The notes under the pieces are model-generated. The model saw only the letters and a list, made by a program, of their open reading frames with translations, was not told where the DNA came from and made no database searches. The position numbers were made by a program, and so were the translations under genes. Positions 24,240 through 31,253 of a stretch of DNA of 64,000 nucleotides are shown here, in pieces. How positions within the stretch are numbered: the first letter of the stretch is position 1; every line of letters begins with the position of its first letter. Source of the DNA: Streptomyces sp. NBC_00523 (GTDB lineage Bacteria; Actinomycetota; Actinomycetes; Streptomycetales; Streptomycetaceae); the NCBI RefSeq assembly GCF_036346615.1, contig NZ_CP107836.1:4836001-4900000 (forward strand). Reading direction: 5' to 3'.

Positions 24240-25025
24240 ATGGGCGACCGCGAGGACGCGCGCATTCCCGAGGGTGCGGAGATTCCCGAGGGCGCGGTAC
24301 GGCCCGAGGAGCAGCGCCTCGGACCCGTACTGCGCCGCAGGGACCAGGTGCAGCCCGGCACGACCGATCAGCGGCTGCTGGATTCCGAGGACGACTCCGA
24401 GTGGGTGCACACCGACCCGTGGCGGGTGATGCGCATCCAGTCGGAGTTCGTCGAGGGCTTCGGCGCGCTCGCCGAACTGCCGAGCGCCATCAGCGTCTTC
24501 GGCTCGGCCCGTACGCCCGCCGGTGCGCCGGAGTACGAGGCGGGTGTACGGATCGGCAGGGCGCTGGTCGACGCGGGCTTCGCGGTCATCACCGGCGGCG
24601 GGCCGGGCGCTATGGAGGCGGCGAACCGGGGCGCGCGCGAGGCGAGCGGCATCTCGGTCGGCCTCGGCATCGAGCTGCCCTTCGAGTCCGGGCTGAACCC
24701 GCACGTCGACATCGGCGTCAACTTCCGCTACTTCTTCGTCCGCAAGACGATGTTCGTCAAGTACGCGCAGGGCTTCGTCGTCCTGCCCGGCGGTCTGGGC
24801 ACCCTGGACGAACTCTTCGAGGCCCTGACCCTGGTCCAGACGGGCAAGGTCACCCGCTTCCCGATCGTTCTCTTCGGCACGGCGTACTGGGGCGGCCTGG
24901 TGGACTGGCTCCGCGACACGGTGGTCGCCCAGGGGAAGGCGTCGGAGCGGGACCTGTTGCTGTTCCACGTCACGGATGACGTGGACGAGGCGGTGGCGCT
25001 GGTGACGAAGGAAGTCGGGCGCTGA
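24240..25025 (+). CDS. LOG-family protein (TIGR00730)
   Basis: A 261-aa lysine-decarboxylase-like fold protein. Phosphoribohydrolase motifs are GGGPGAMEAANRG and PGGLGTLDE. The family includes cytokinin riboside 5'-monophosphate phosphoribohydrolases (LOG); M. tuberculosis Rv1205 is the positional counterpart and is reported to make cytokinins. The 75-residue N-terminal acidic extension is longer than in plant LOGs. It follows dapE by 110 bp on the same strand. Activity on nucleoside monophosphates is inferred. Confidence 0.88.
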   Translation: MGDREDARIPEGAEIPEGAVRPEEQRLGPVLRRRDQVQPGTTDQRLLDSEDDSEWVHTDPWRVMRIQSEFVEGFGALAELPSAISVFGSARTPAGAPEYEAGVRIGRALVDAGFAVITGGGPGAMEAANRGAREASGISVGLGIELPFESGLNPHVDIGVNFRYFFVRKTMFVKYAQGFVVLPGGLGTLDELFEALTLVQTGKVTRFPIVLFGTAYWGGLVDWLRDTVVAQGKASERDLLLFHVTDDVDEAVALVTKEVGR

Positions 25026-25027
25026 GC

Positions 25028-25153
25028 TTTGCGGGGGCGCTGCCCCCGTACCCCCGCTCCTCAATCGCCGGAGGGGCTTGATCTGGCCGCGCGGTCACTT
25101 CCAGCCTCGCCGGCGTTTGAGGCGCGGGGCCCGGGGCGGAGCCCCGGAAACCT
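25028..25153. repeat. Streptomyces-type palindromic intergenic repeat / bidirectional terminator
   Basis: The region between two convergent genes has GCGGGGGCGCTGCCCCCG, then CTCCTCAATCGCCGGAGGGG, then CGCCGGCGTTTGAGGCG and GGGGCGGAGCCCCG. This modular GC-palindrome pattern recurs between genes across Streptomyces genomes. It can fold on both strands and so can act as a terminator. Confidence 0.65.
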
Positions 25154-25158
25154 CACCC

Positions 25159-26031
25159 CTACGCCAGCCCCCGCCGTGCGACCGCCGGGGGCCGCCAGCC
25201 CGCGAGGGACGCCACCATGTCCAGGACGTCCCGCGTCTCGGCCACCTCGTGCACCCGGTACACCCGCGCCCCCAGCCACGCGGACACCGCCGTCGTCGCC
25301 AGGGTTCCGAGGAGCCGTTCCTTTACCGGCCGGTCCAGCGTCTCGCCCACGAAGTCCTTGTTGGAGAGCGAGACCAGCACCGGCCACCCCGTCTCGGCCA
25401 TCTCGCCGAGCCGACGCGTCGCCTCCAGCGAGTGCCGGGTGTTCTTCCCGAAGTCGTGACCGGGGTCGATCATGATCCCGTCGGGCCGGACGCCCAGCGA
25501 GACGGCCCGCTCGGCCAGTCCCACGGTCACCCGCAGGATGTCGGCCATCACGTCCTCGTACCCCACCCGGTGCGGCCGGGTCCGGGGCTCCGCCCCGCCC
25601 GCGTGGGTGCACACCAGCCCCGCCCCGTACCGCGCCGCGACCTCCGCGAGCTTCGGGTCCACCCCGCCCCACGCGTCGTTCAGCAGGTCCGCCCCCGCCT
25701 CGCAGACCGCCTCGCCGACCTCGTGGCGCCAGGTGTCGACGCTGATGACCACGTCCGGGTGGCGGCGGCGCACCTCGGCGACGAACCCGACCGTGCGGCG
25801 GGCCTCCTCCTCGGCGGTGACCTCGTCACCGGGCCCGGCCTTGACGCCGCCGATGTCGATGATCGCCGCGCCGTCGGCCACGGCCCGCTCCACCCGGGCG
25901 AGCGCCGGTTCGTCCCGGAAGGTGGCGCCCCGGTCGTAGAAGGAGTCCGGGGTGCGGTTCACGATCGCCATGATCACCTGCTCGTGCGCCCCGAATTCAC
26001 GCCGCCCCAGCCGGAGCACACCGCTTGCCAT
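25159..26031 (-). CDS. Dihydropteroate synthase-like protein (FolP2 type)
   Basis: A 290-aa TIM-barrel pterin-binding protein. The signature MAIVNRTPDSFYDRG corresponds to the DHPS motif, with an Arg where most DHPS have Val. ISVDTWR, GADLLNDAWGG and IDPGHDFGKN (pterin Asp and phosphate loop) follow. The position beside LOG and the DivIVA-like gene is that of mycobacterial folP2, whose product has been reported not to function as DHPS, so true folate activity should not be assumed. ATG 26031 has an AGGAAGGG site. Confidence 0.85.
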   Translation of the reverse strand: MASGVLRLGRREFGAHEQVIMAIVNRTPDSFYDRGATFRDEPALARVERAVADGAAIIDIGGVKAGPGDEVTAEEEARRTVGFVAEVRRRHPDVVISVDTWRHEVGEAVCEAGADLLNDAWGGVDPKLAEVAARYGAGLVCTHAGGAEPRTRPHRVGYEDVMADILRVTVGLAERAVSLGVRPDGIMIDPGHDFGKNTRHSLEATRRLGEMAETGWPVLVSLSNKDFVGETLDRPVKERLLGTLATTAVSAWLGARVYRVHEVAETRDVLDMVASLAGWRPPAVARRGLA

Positions 26032-26151
26032 CCGTGTCCCTTCCTGTGAATCCGGCCCCGCATCATTCGCCGAGGCCAACAGCCGACACTAACTGTCAGT
26101 GCCGCATGGCACGATCGGACCCGGACGAATTCCGCTCCCGGGGAGATACGC

Positions 26152-26523
26152 GTGTTCTGGTTCTTGCTGCTGGCGATGGTGGTGGTGGTTGCCGCGGTCA
26201 CCCTCGCGGTGGTCGGTGGAGGCAGGAGCGCCGTCCTGCAGGACGTGGCGCCCGAGCAGCTGACGGACCCGCTGCCCGCCTCGCGCCCGGTCGGCCGGGC
26301 GGACGTCGAGGCGCTGCGGCTCCCCGTCGGCCTCCGGGGCTACCGGATGGCCGAGGTGGACGACGCGCTGGGCCGGCTCGGCGCCGAACTCGCCGAGCGG
26401 GACGCACGGATCGCGGAGCTGGAGTCCGCCCTCGCCGGTGCACAGGCGACCAGGACGGGCGGCCCCGACCTGTTCAAGGAGGGGCACGACCAGCCCCGCG
26501 ACGACGAGGAGCCCGGCCGATGA
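26152..26523 (+). CDS. Small membrane protein with DivIVA-like motif
   Basis: A 123-aa protein. One N-terminal TM (FWFLLLAMVVVVAAVTLAVV) precedes a linker, a DivIVA-type segment LRGYRMAEVDDALGRLGAEL (residues about 62-85), and a short coiled coil (LAERDARIAELESALAG). Such DivIVA-domain repeats are common in small actinobacterial proteins near tag. The GTG start has a GGGGAGA site. The stop overlaps the tag start (ATGA), so the two are coupled. It may attach to membrane or pole structures; function untested. Confidence 0.8.
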   Translation: MFWFLLLAMVVVVAAVTLAVVGGGRSAVLQDVAPEQLTDPLPASRPVGRADVEALRLPVGLRGYRMAEVDDALGRLGAELAERDARIAELESALAGAQATRTGGPDLFKEGHDQPRDDEEPGR

Positions 26524-27107
26524 CCGGCGGAGCCGTGGCGGCGGCGGACGGCGGACTGCGCTGCCCCTGGGGCCTGTCCACCGAGGACTACCTCTGGTAC
26601 CACGACACGGAATGGGGCCGCCCGGTCCACGGCGACGACGCCCTGTTCGAGCGGCTGTGCCTGGAGGCGTTCCAGTCGGGTCTGTCCTGGCTGACGATCC
26701 TGCGCCGCCGCGAGGGCTTCCGCAGCGCGTTCGCCGGCTTCAGCATCCCGGCGGTCGCCGAGTTCACCGAGGCGGACCGGGAGCGGCTGCTCGCCGACGA
26801 GGGGATCATCCGCAACCGCGCGAAGGTCGACGCGACCATGGCCAACGCCCGGGTGCTGGCCGGCTGGGGCACCGGTGAGCTGGACGAGCTGATCTGGTCG
26901 TACGCCCCCGACCCGCTGAGCCGCCCGGCCCCGAAGACCCTCGGGGACGTGCCGGCGGTCACCCCCGAGTCCACGGCCCTGGCCAAGGAGCTGAAGAAGC
27001 GGGGGCTGCGGTTCATCGGACCGACCACGGCCTACGCCCTGATGCAGGCGTGCGGCCTGGTGGACGACCACCTCGCCGACTGCGTCTCCCGCCCCACCCC
27101 CGCGTAG
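26520..27107 (+). CDS. tag: DNA-3-methyladenine glycosylase I
   Basis: A 195-aa base-excision glycosylase that removes 3-methyladenine from alkylated DNA. Family features are RCPWGLSTEDYLWYHDTEWG at the N-terminus and a C-terminal DHLADCVSR. Cys/His pairs there match the Tag zinc site. FQSGLSWLTILRRREGFR is the conserved HhH-like substrate region. It is translationally coupled to the DivIVA-like gene by a 4-nt overlap. Confidence 0.92.
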   Translation: MTGGAVAAADGGLRCPWGLSTEDYLWYHDTEWGRPVHGDDALFERLCLEAFQSGLSWLTILRRREGFRSAFAGFSIPAVAEFTEADRERLLADEGIIRNRAKVDATMANARVLAGWGTGELDELIWSYAPDPLSRPAPKTLGDVPAVTPESTALAKELKKRGLRFIGPTTAYALMQACGLVDDHLADCVSRPTPA

Positions 27108-27114
27108 GCCCCGC

Positions 27115-27927
27115 CTACCGCCCGAGATACTTCGGCCTCTCCTTCGCGAGGAACGCCCGCACCGCGATCCCGTGGTCCTCGGACACCCCCGCCCTGGTCT
27201 GGAGCTCGTCCTCCTTCTCCAGGGCCTCGGCCAGGCTGTGACCCGCGCCGAAGGCGAGCGACTCCTTGAGCGCCGCGTAGGCGACGGTCGGCCCGTCGGC
27301 CAGCGCGCGGGCCACCGCGGCCGCCTCGGCGGCCAGCTCGGCGGCGGGCACCAGCCTGTTGACGATGCCCAGCTCATGGGCGTCCCGCGCGGAGATCGAG
27401 CGCGGGAAGAGCAGCAGGTCGGCGGCGCGGCTCTGGCCGATGAGCCGGGGCAGCGTCCAGGACACGCCCGAGTCGGCGGTGAGGGCGACCCCGGCGAACG
27501 AGGTGTTGAAGGAGGCCGTGTCGGCGGCCACCCGGTAGTCGCAGGCCAGCGCGAAACCGAAGCCCGCCCCCGCGGCCGCGCCGTTGATCCCGGCCACGAC
27601 CGGCTTCGGCATCTCGGTCAGCGCCCGCACGATGGGGTTGTAGTGCTCCTGCACGGTGCTCAGAGCGTTGCCCTCGCCCGCCGCCTCGGTCTCGGCCAGC
27701 TTGGCCAGGTGCTCCTTGAGGTCCTGCCCGACGCAGAAGGCGCGCTCCCCGGCCGCCGTGAGCAGCACCGCCCGGACGCCGGTGTCGGCGGCGGCGGACC
27801 GCAGCGTGTCACGGAGAGCGACCTTCGCCGCGGTGTTCATGGCGTTCATCGCGTCCGGGCGGTTGATCGTGATCGTCGCGAGCCCGTCGCTGATGTCGTA
27901 GCGCACCACGTCGTCGTGATCGGCCAT
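27115..27927 (-). CDS. Enoyl-CoA hydratase/isomerase family protein (PaaG-like)
   Basis: A 270-aa crotonase. Oxyanion-hole segments are ERAFCVGQDLKEH and NGAAAGAGFGFALACDYR. In place of the two hydratase Glu residues it has ALTADSGVSWTLPRLIG, where the Asp is the catalytic acid of PaaG-type ring-opening isomerases. It likely isomerises or hydrates an acyl-CoA. Convergent with tag, 7 bp apart. It interrupts an otherwise conserved tag-DUF3117 neighbourhood. Confidence 0.88.
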   Translation of the reverse strand: MADHDDVVRYDISDGLATITINRPDAMNAMNTAAKVALRDTLRSAAADTGVRAVLLTAAGERAFCVGQDLKEHLAKLAETEAAGEGNALSTVQEHYNPIVRALTEMPKPVVAGINGAAAGAGFGFALACDYRVAADTASFNTSFAGVALTADSGVSWTLPRLIGQSRAADLLLFPRSISARDAHELGIVNRLVPAAELAAEAAAVARALADGPTVAYAALKESLAFGAGHSLAEALEKEDELQTRAGVSEDHGIAVRAFLAKERPKYLGR

Positions 27928-28242
27928 GAGAGGAGTCCCCTTTGCGTGTCGTTGACCTGCGTGTCCAGGCAAGCATGTCCGACTTCGCCGAAGGCGGACA
28001 TGTGACCTGCGTCAAACATTTCCGCGCCGTGGAGGGGCTCGAGGGGCCGGAGTATCCCAGTGAGGTCCCCGAATTGGGTGGTTTTGAGTGAGCGCGTTGC
28101 CCAAGAGATGCAGAGCGATGTTGGTCATCGGGGTCAGTGATGCGGGATAATGGCGTGGAAGCATTGTGTTCGATGCCGGTGAGGCAGCGCCTGTCATGGG
28201 GCCGCCGGTTGCGATGAGCTGGTTTCAGGAAGGGGAACGAGC
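27928..28242. other. Intergenic region with DUF3117 promoter
   Basis: 315 bp without a supported gene. It has a probable vegetative promoter for the DUF3117 gene (TTGGTC at 28121-28126 and GATAAT at 28146-28151, 19-bp spacer), giving a 5' leader of about 85 nt. The minus-strand side contains the upstream region of the crotonase. No conserved riboswitch was recognised. Confidence 0.5.
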
Positions 28243-28410
28243 ATGGCGGCCATGAAGCCGCGGACGGGCGACGGCCCGCTCGAGGTGACAAAGGAGGGGC
28301 GGGGCATCGTCATGCGAGTTCCGCTCGAAGGCGGCGGTCGGCTTGTCGTGGAGCTGACGCCGGACGAGGCAGATGCCCTCGGCGACGCCCTCAAGCAGGT
28401 CGTCGGCTGA
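28243..28410 (+). CDS. DUF3117 small protein
   Basis: A 55-aa protein beginning MAAMKPRTGDGPLEVTKEGR and ending in TPDEADALGDALKQVVG. This is the near-invariant actinobacterial DUF3117 family (M. tuberculosis Rv1211 is the positional equivalent). AGGAAGGGG lies 8-9 nt before the ATG. It stands alone between its own promoter and a 16-bp terminator hairpin, so it is probably well expressed and monocistronic. Biochemical role unknown. Confidence 0.92.
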   Translation: MAAMKPRTGDGPLEVTKEGRGIVMRVPLEGGGRLVVELTPDEADALGDALKQVVG

Positions 28411-28430
28411 GCAGACGCTCATAACTTCAC

Positions 28431-28465
28431 CACTGCCCCGGCACGGATTCCGTGCCGGGGCAGTG
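28431..28465. terminator. Very strong hairpin after DUF3117
   Basis: A 16-bp perfect stem (28431-28446 with 28450-28465) has a 3-nt loop; the arms start CACTGCCCCGG. It is shared by the convergent methyltransferase gene. Confidence 0.85.
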
Positions 28466-28536
28466 GTGCGTCCGGAGCCGGGACACCTCGTACGGCGGGG
28501 CAGCCGCTCGTACGGCGGGGTGGTCGCGCGTGCGCC

Positions 28537-29202
28537 TCAGCCGCGCCGGACCGCGCAGAGCAGCCCGTCGCCCACCGGCAGCAGCGTCGCCATCAGCTCC
28601 TGGCTCTCGCGGACCGCCCGCAGCAGCTCCCGTACGCGCAGCACCTCCGCCGGCTGGGCGGCCGAGTCGACCGTACGGCCGTCCGCGAAGACGCCCTCGA
28701 AGCAGACAAGACCCCCAGGTCGCAGCAGGCGCAACGATTCAGCGAGGCAGTCGAGGCTCTCCATCCGGTCGCCGTCGCAGAACACGAGGTCGTAGCCGCC
28801 GTCCGCGAGCCGGGGGAGCACATCGAGGGCGCGACCGGGGATGAAGCGGGACCGGTTGGCCGCGAAGCCCGCCGCCCGGAACGCCTCCCGGGCGAACTGC
28901 TGGCGCTCGGGCTCCGGATCGACCGTGGTCAGCACCCCGTCCGGCCGCATTCCGTGCAGCAGGTAGATGCCGGACACGCCGGTGCCGGTACCGATTTCCG
29001 CGACGGCCTTGGCGTCCGTGGTGGCAGCGAGCAGGCGCAGGGCGGCCCCGGTGCCTGGCGAGACCGAGCGGAGCCCTGCCTCGCGGGCCCGGTCCCGGGC
29101 CCAGCGCAGTGCTTCGTCCTCGGCGACAAAGGCGTCGGCGAACGCCCAGCTCGTCTGCCGGTTGGCGGTAATGACCCTCTCCTGTCCCCTTAGTTGGCGC
29201 AA
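28537..29202 (-). CDS. O-methyltransferase (class I, SAM-dependent)
   Basis: A 221-aa catechol-type O-methyltransferase. Motif I is VAEIGTGTGVSGIYLL, then the acidic strand LTTVDPEPE, and a metal/active region DLVFCDGDR. The frame has no ATG or GTG near the fold start; TTG 29202 gives MRQLRGQERVI, matching the usual actinobacterial N-terminus, and GTG 29307 is a longer alternative. It is divergent from the ECF sigma gene, the same arrangement as M. tuberculosis Rv1220c-sigE. Substrate unknown. Confidence 0.85.
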   Translation of the reverse strand: MRQLRGQERVITANRQTSWAFADAFVAEDEALRWARDRAREAGLRSVSPGTGAALRLLAATTDAKAVAEIGTGTGVSGIYLLHGMRPDGVLTTVDPEPERQQFAREAFRAAGFAANRSRFIPGRALDVLPRLADGGYDLVFCDGDRMESLDCLAESLRLLRPGGLVCFEGVFADGRTVDSAAQPAEVLRVRELLRAVRESQELMATLLPVGDGLLCAVRRG

Positions 29203-29225
29203 CGGTGACTGTATCCGCTGGACCC

Positions 29226-29252
29226 GGGAACCCGCAGATGGGACCGGGCGTT
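29226..29252 (+). promoter_or_regulatory. ECF-type promoter upstream of the sigma gene
   Basis: GGGAACC at 29226-29232 and CGTT at 29249-29252 are about 17 bp apart, the classic -35/-10 pattern of ECF sigma promoters. It lies about 130 bp before the sigma-factor ATG, which supports autoregulation. Confidence 0.6.
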
Positions 29253-29379
29253 GTCCAAAGGTGGGGAGAAGCCCGGTGACGAGGCCCGCCGGTCGGGTCC
29301 GTGGCACGGGTCAGCTTCCGGGGATTTCCCCGGCCCCAGCTGGAAAAAGGCTTATCCGGAGCTAACGGGCGAGGTGGTT

Positions 29380-30147
29380 ATGGTAGGGGCTCCACTGGAC
29401 ACCACCAGAGCCGATAGGGGAGGTGCGGCTGCGCCTGTGGATCGGGGAGGAGTGCTGCGGCGCTTTCTCAGGTCGGCGGGTGAGCCGAAATCCGTGACCG
29501 ACATTGCTGACCGTTCTTCCAAAGACTCCGCACCGACCGCGACCTTCGCCTCCGATGCGGAATCCCAGGCGTGGACCCCGCCCACATGGGAAGAGATCGT
29601 CAGCACGCACAGCGGCCGCGTCTACCGCCTCGCCTACCGGCTGACGGGAAACCAGCACGACGCGGAAGACCTCACGCAGGAGGTCTTCGTCCGCGTCTTC
29701 CGTTCGCTGTCGACCTACACGCCCGGCACCTTCGAGGGCTGGCTGCACCGCATCACGACCAACCTCTTCCTGGACATGGTCCGCCGCAAGCAGCGCATCC
29801 GCTTCGACTCCCTCGGGGACGACGCCGCCGAGCGGCTGCCCAGCCGTGAGCCCTCGCCCCAGCAGGTCTTCAACGACACCCACTTCGACGCGGACGTCCA
29901 GCAGGCGCTGGACACCCTCGCGCCCGAATTCCGGGCCGCCGTCGTCCTGTGTGACATCGAGGGCCTTTCGTACGAGGAGATCGCGGCGACGCTCGGCGTG
30001 AAGCTGGGCACGGTGCGCAGCCGTATCCACCGCGGGCGCTCCCACCTGCGCAAGGCGCTGCGCCACCGCTCGCCCGAGGCGCGCGCCGAGCAGCGCTCCC
30101 TCGCGGGCGCCGGTGCCCTTCTGACCGGGGAGGGCGGCACGGCGTGA
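29380..30147 (+). CDS. ECF sigma factor (mycobacterial SigE type)
   Basis: A 255-aa ECF sigma factor with an extended N-terminus (about 65 residues). Sigma region 2 is YRLAYRLTGNQHDAEDLTQE with EVFVRVFRSL, and region 4 is EGLSYEEIAATLGVKLGTV. The following anti-sigma, HtrA-like protease and TatB genes reproduce the M. tuberculosis sigE operon context, so it is probably an envelope-stress sigma factor. It is not the S. coelicolor protein named SigE. GAGGTGG precedes ATG 29380. An ECF-like promoter lies upstream. Confidence 0.9.
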   Translation: MVGAPLDTTRADRGGAAAPVDRGGVLRRFLRSAGEPKSVTDIADRSSKDSAPTATFASDAESQAWTPPTWEEIVSTHSGRVYRLAYRLTGNQHDAEDLTQEVFVRVFRSLSTYTPGTFEGWLHRITTNLFLDMVRRKQRIRFDSLGDDAAERLPSREPSPQQVFNDTHFDADVQQALDTLAPEFRAAVVLCDIEGLSYEEIAATLGVKLGTVRSRIHRGRSHLRKALRHRSPEARAEQRSLAGAGALLTGEGGTA

Positions 30148-31130
30148 GCCAAACGGATCCGACCCCTGCGGAACAACACCTGGGGGACCGCCTCGCCGCG
30201 CTCGTCGACGGCGAGCTGAAACACGATGCCCGCGACCGGGTGCTCGCCCATCTCGCGACCTGCGCCAGGTGCGCGGCCGAGGCGGCCGCCCAGCGCCGCC
30301 TGAAGAACGTGTTCGCGCAGGCCGCCCCGCCCTCGCCCTCCGAAGGCTTCCTGGCCCGCCTCCAAGGGCTTCCGGGCGGACCGCCCGGGGGTGACGACGA
30401 CTGGCAGGGAAGACCCGAGGGCGCCTCCGGGCGGTTCGGTGACGGACTCCTCCCGGGCACGCGCCCGCCGGGCGGCCGGGCGGACCTCACCACCGCCCCC
30501 GGCCCCCTGGACGGCTTCGGCTACCTCCCCGCCGCCCACGGCGGGGCCACCGCGCTGCCCCCGGCCGGGACGGGCTTCCGCATCCACGAGGTGGGGCGCG
30601 AGGGCGACCGCTCGCCGTGGCGGGGCCGGAGGTTCGCCTTCGCCGCCGCCAGCGCCGTCTCGCTGGCCGCCATCGCGCTCGGCGGCGCACTCCCGACGAC
30701 CACCGGCGAGACGCCGACCCGCGCCTCCGGCTCGGGCAACAGCGTGACCCCGGCGGGCGGCGACGCCCGGACCGGCGCCCCCCTCCTCGCCGCCCGGCGG
30801 AACGGGACGGGGCAGGGCATGCGCGCCATGTCCGGCCAGGCGGACCGCTCGGTCCCCCTCGCGGTGAACACCGTGTCGGCCGGGTTCGCCGCTCCGACGC
30901 TGCTGGGCACCGGCCGCCTCTCCGGCAGTCCGTACGGGCTGAGCCTGCGCTCCGGCATGTCCGCGATACGCCCCGGCGGGGCCGGCTCGCTGCTGGGCCG
31001 CACCCTGGGCGGGGGCGGGCTCGACCCGGTCCAGCCCGCCCCCGCCCCGCAGCCCTCCGTGCCGCCCACCTCCGCCGCCGCGAAACCGGCGTCCGCCGAC
31101 CACGGACTGCCACTCTCGCCCCGTCGCTGA
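30144..31130 (+). CDS. Zinc-finger anti-sigma factor (RseA-like)
   Basis: A 328-aa protein. The N-terminal anti-sigma domain carries the ZAS motif H36-x3-C40-x2-C43 (HLATCARCAAE). A Pro/Gly-rich linker leads to a single TM (AASAVSLAAIALGGAL) and an extracytoplasmic tail. GTG 30144 overlaps the sigma gene stop, coupling synthesis of the pair. The membrane anchor implies release by proteolysis or a redox/partner switch. A membrane-spanning form differs from the simpler mycobacterial RseA. Confidence 0.85.
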   Translation: MSQTDPTPAEQHLGDRLAALVDGELKHDARDRVLAHLATCARCAAEAAAQRRLKNVFAQAAPPSPSEGFLARLQGLPGGPPGGDDDWQGRPEGASGRFGDGLLPGTRPPGGRADLTTAPGPLDGFGYLPAAHGGATALPPAGTGFRIHEVGREGDRSPWRGRRFAFAAASAVSLAAIALGGALPTTTGETPTRASGSGNSVTPAGGDARTGAPLLAARRNGTGQGMRAMSGQADRSVPLAVNTVSAGFAAPTLLGTGRLSGSPYGLSLRSGMSAIRPGGAGSLLGRTLGGGGLDPVQPAPAPQPSVPPTSAAAKPASADHGLPLSPRR

Positions 31131-31202
31131 TCCCGCACCCCGTACGGGATGCGCGGCCCCGGCCCAAACCTGGTTGAATTCCGGCAGGATTTTCGGGAGG
31201 GA

Positions 31203-31218
31203 CGCCCCCTCGGGGGCG
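31203..31218 (+). terminator. Short hairpin between anti-sigma and protease genes
   Basis: CGCCCCC-TC-GGGGGCG (flanked by A and T that extend the pair) lies 36 bp before the protease start. It may attenuate read-through or act as a processing site. Confidence 0.35.
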
Positions 31219-31253
31219 TGCGGAGGGCCGGTTGCGGCAGTTGCGGGGAGAAC

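Noticed and set aside
25028..25153. Insertion-sequence remnant
   Set aside because: No transposase fragment or target duplication; the modular GC palindromes match ordinary Streptomyces intergenic repeats.
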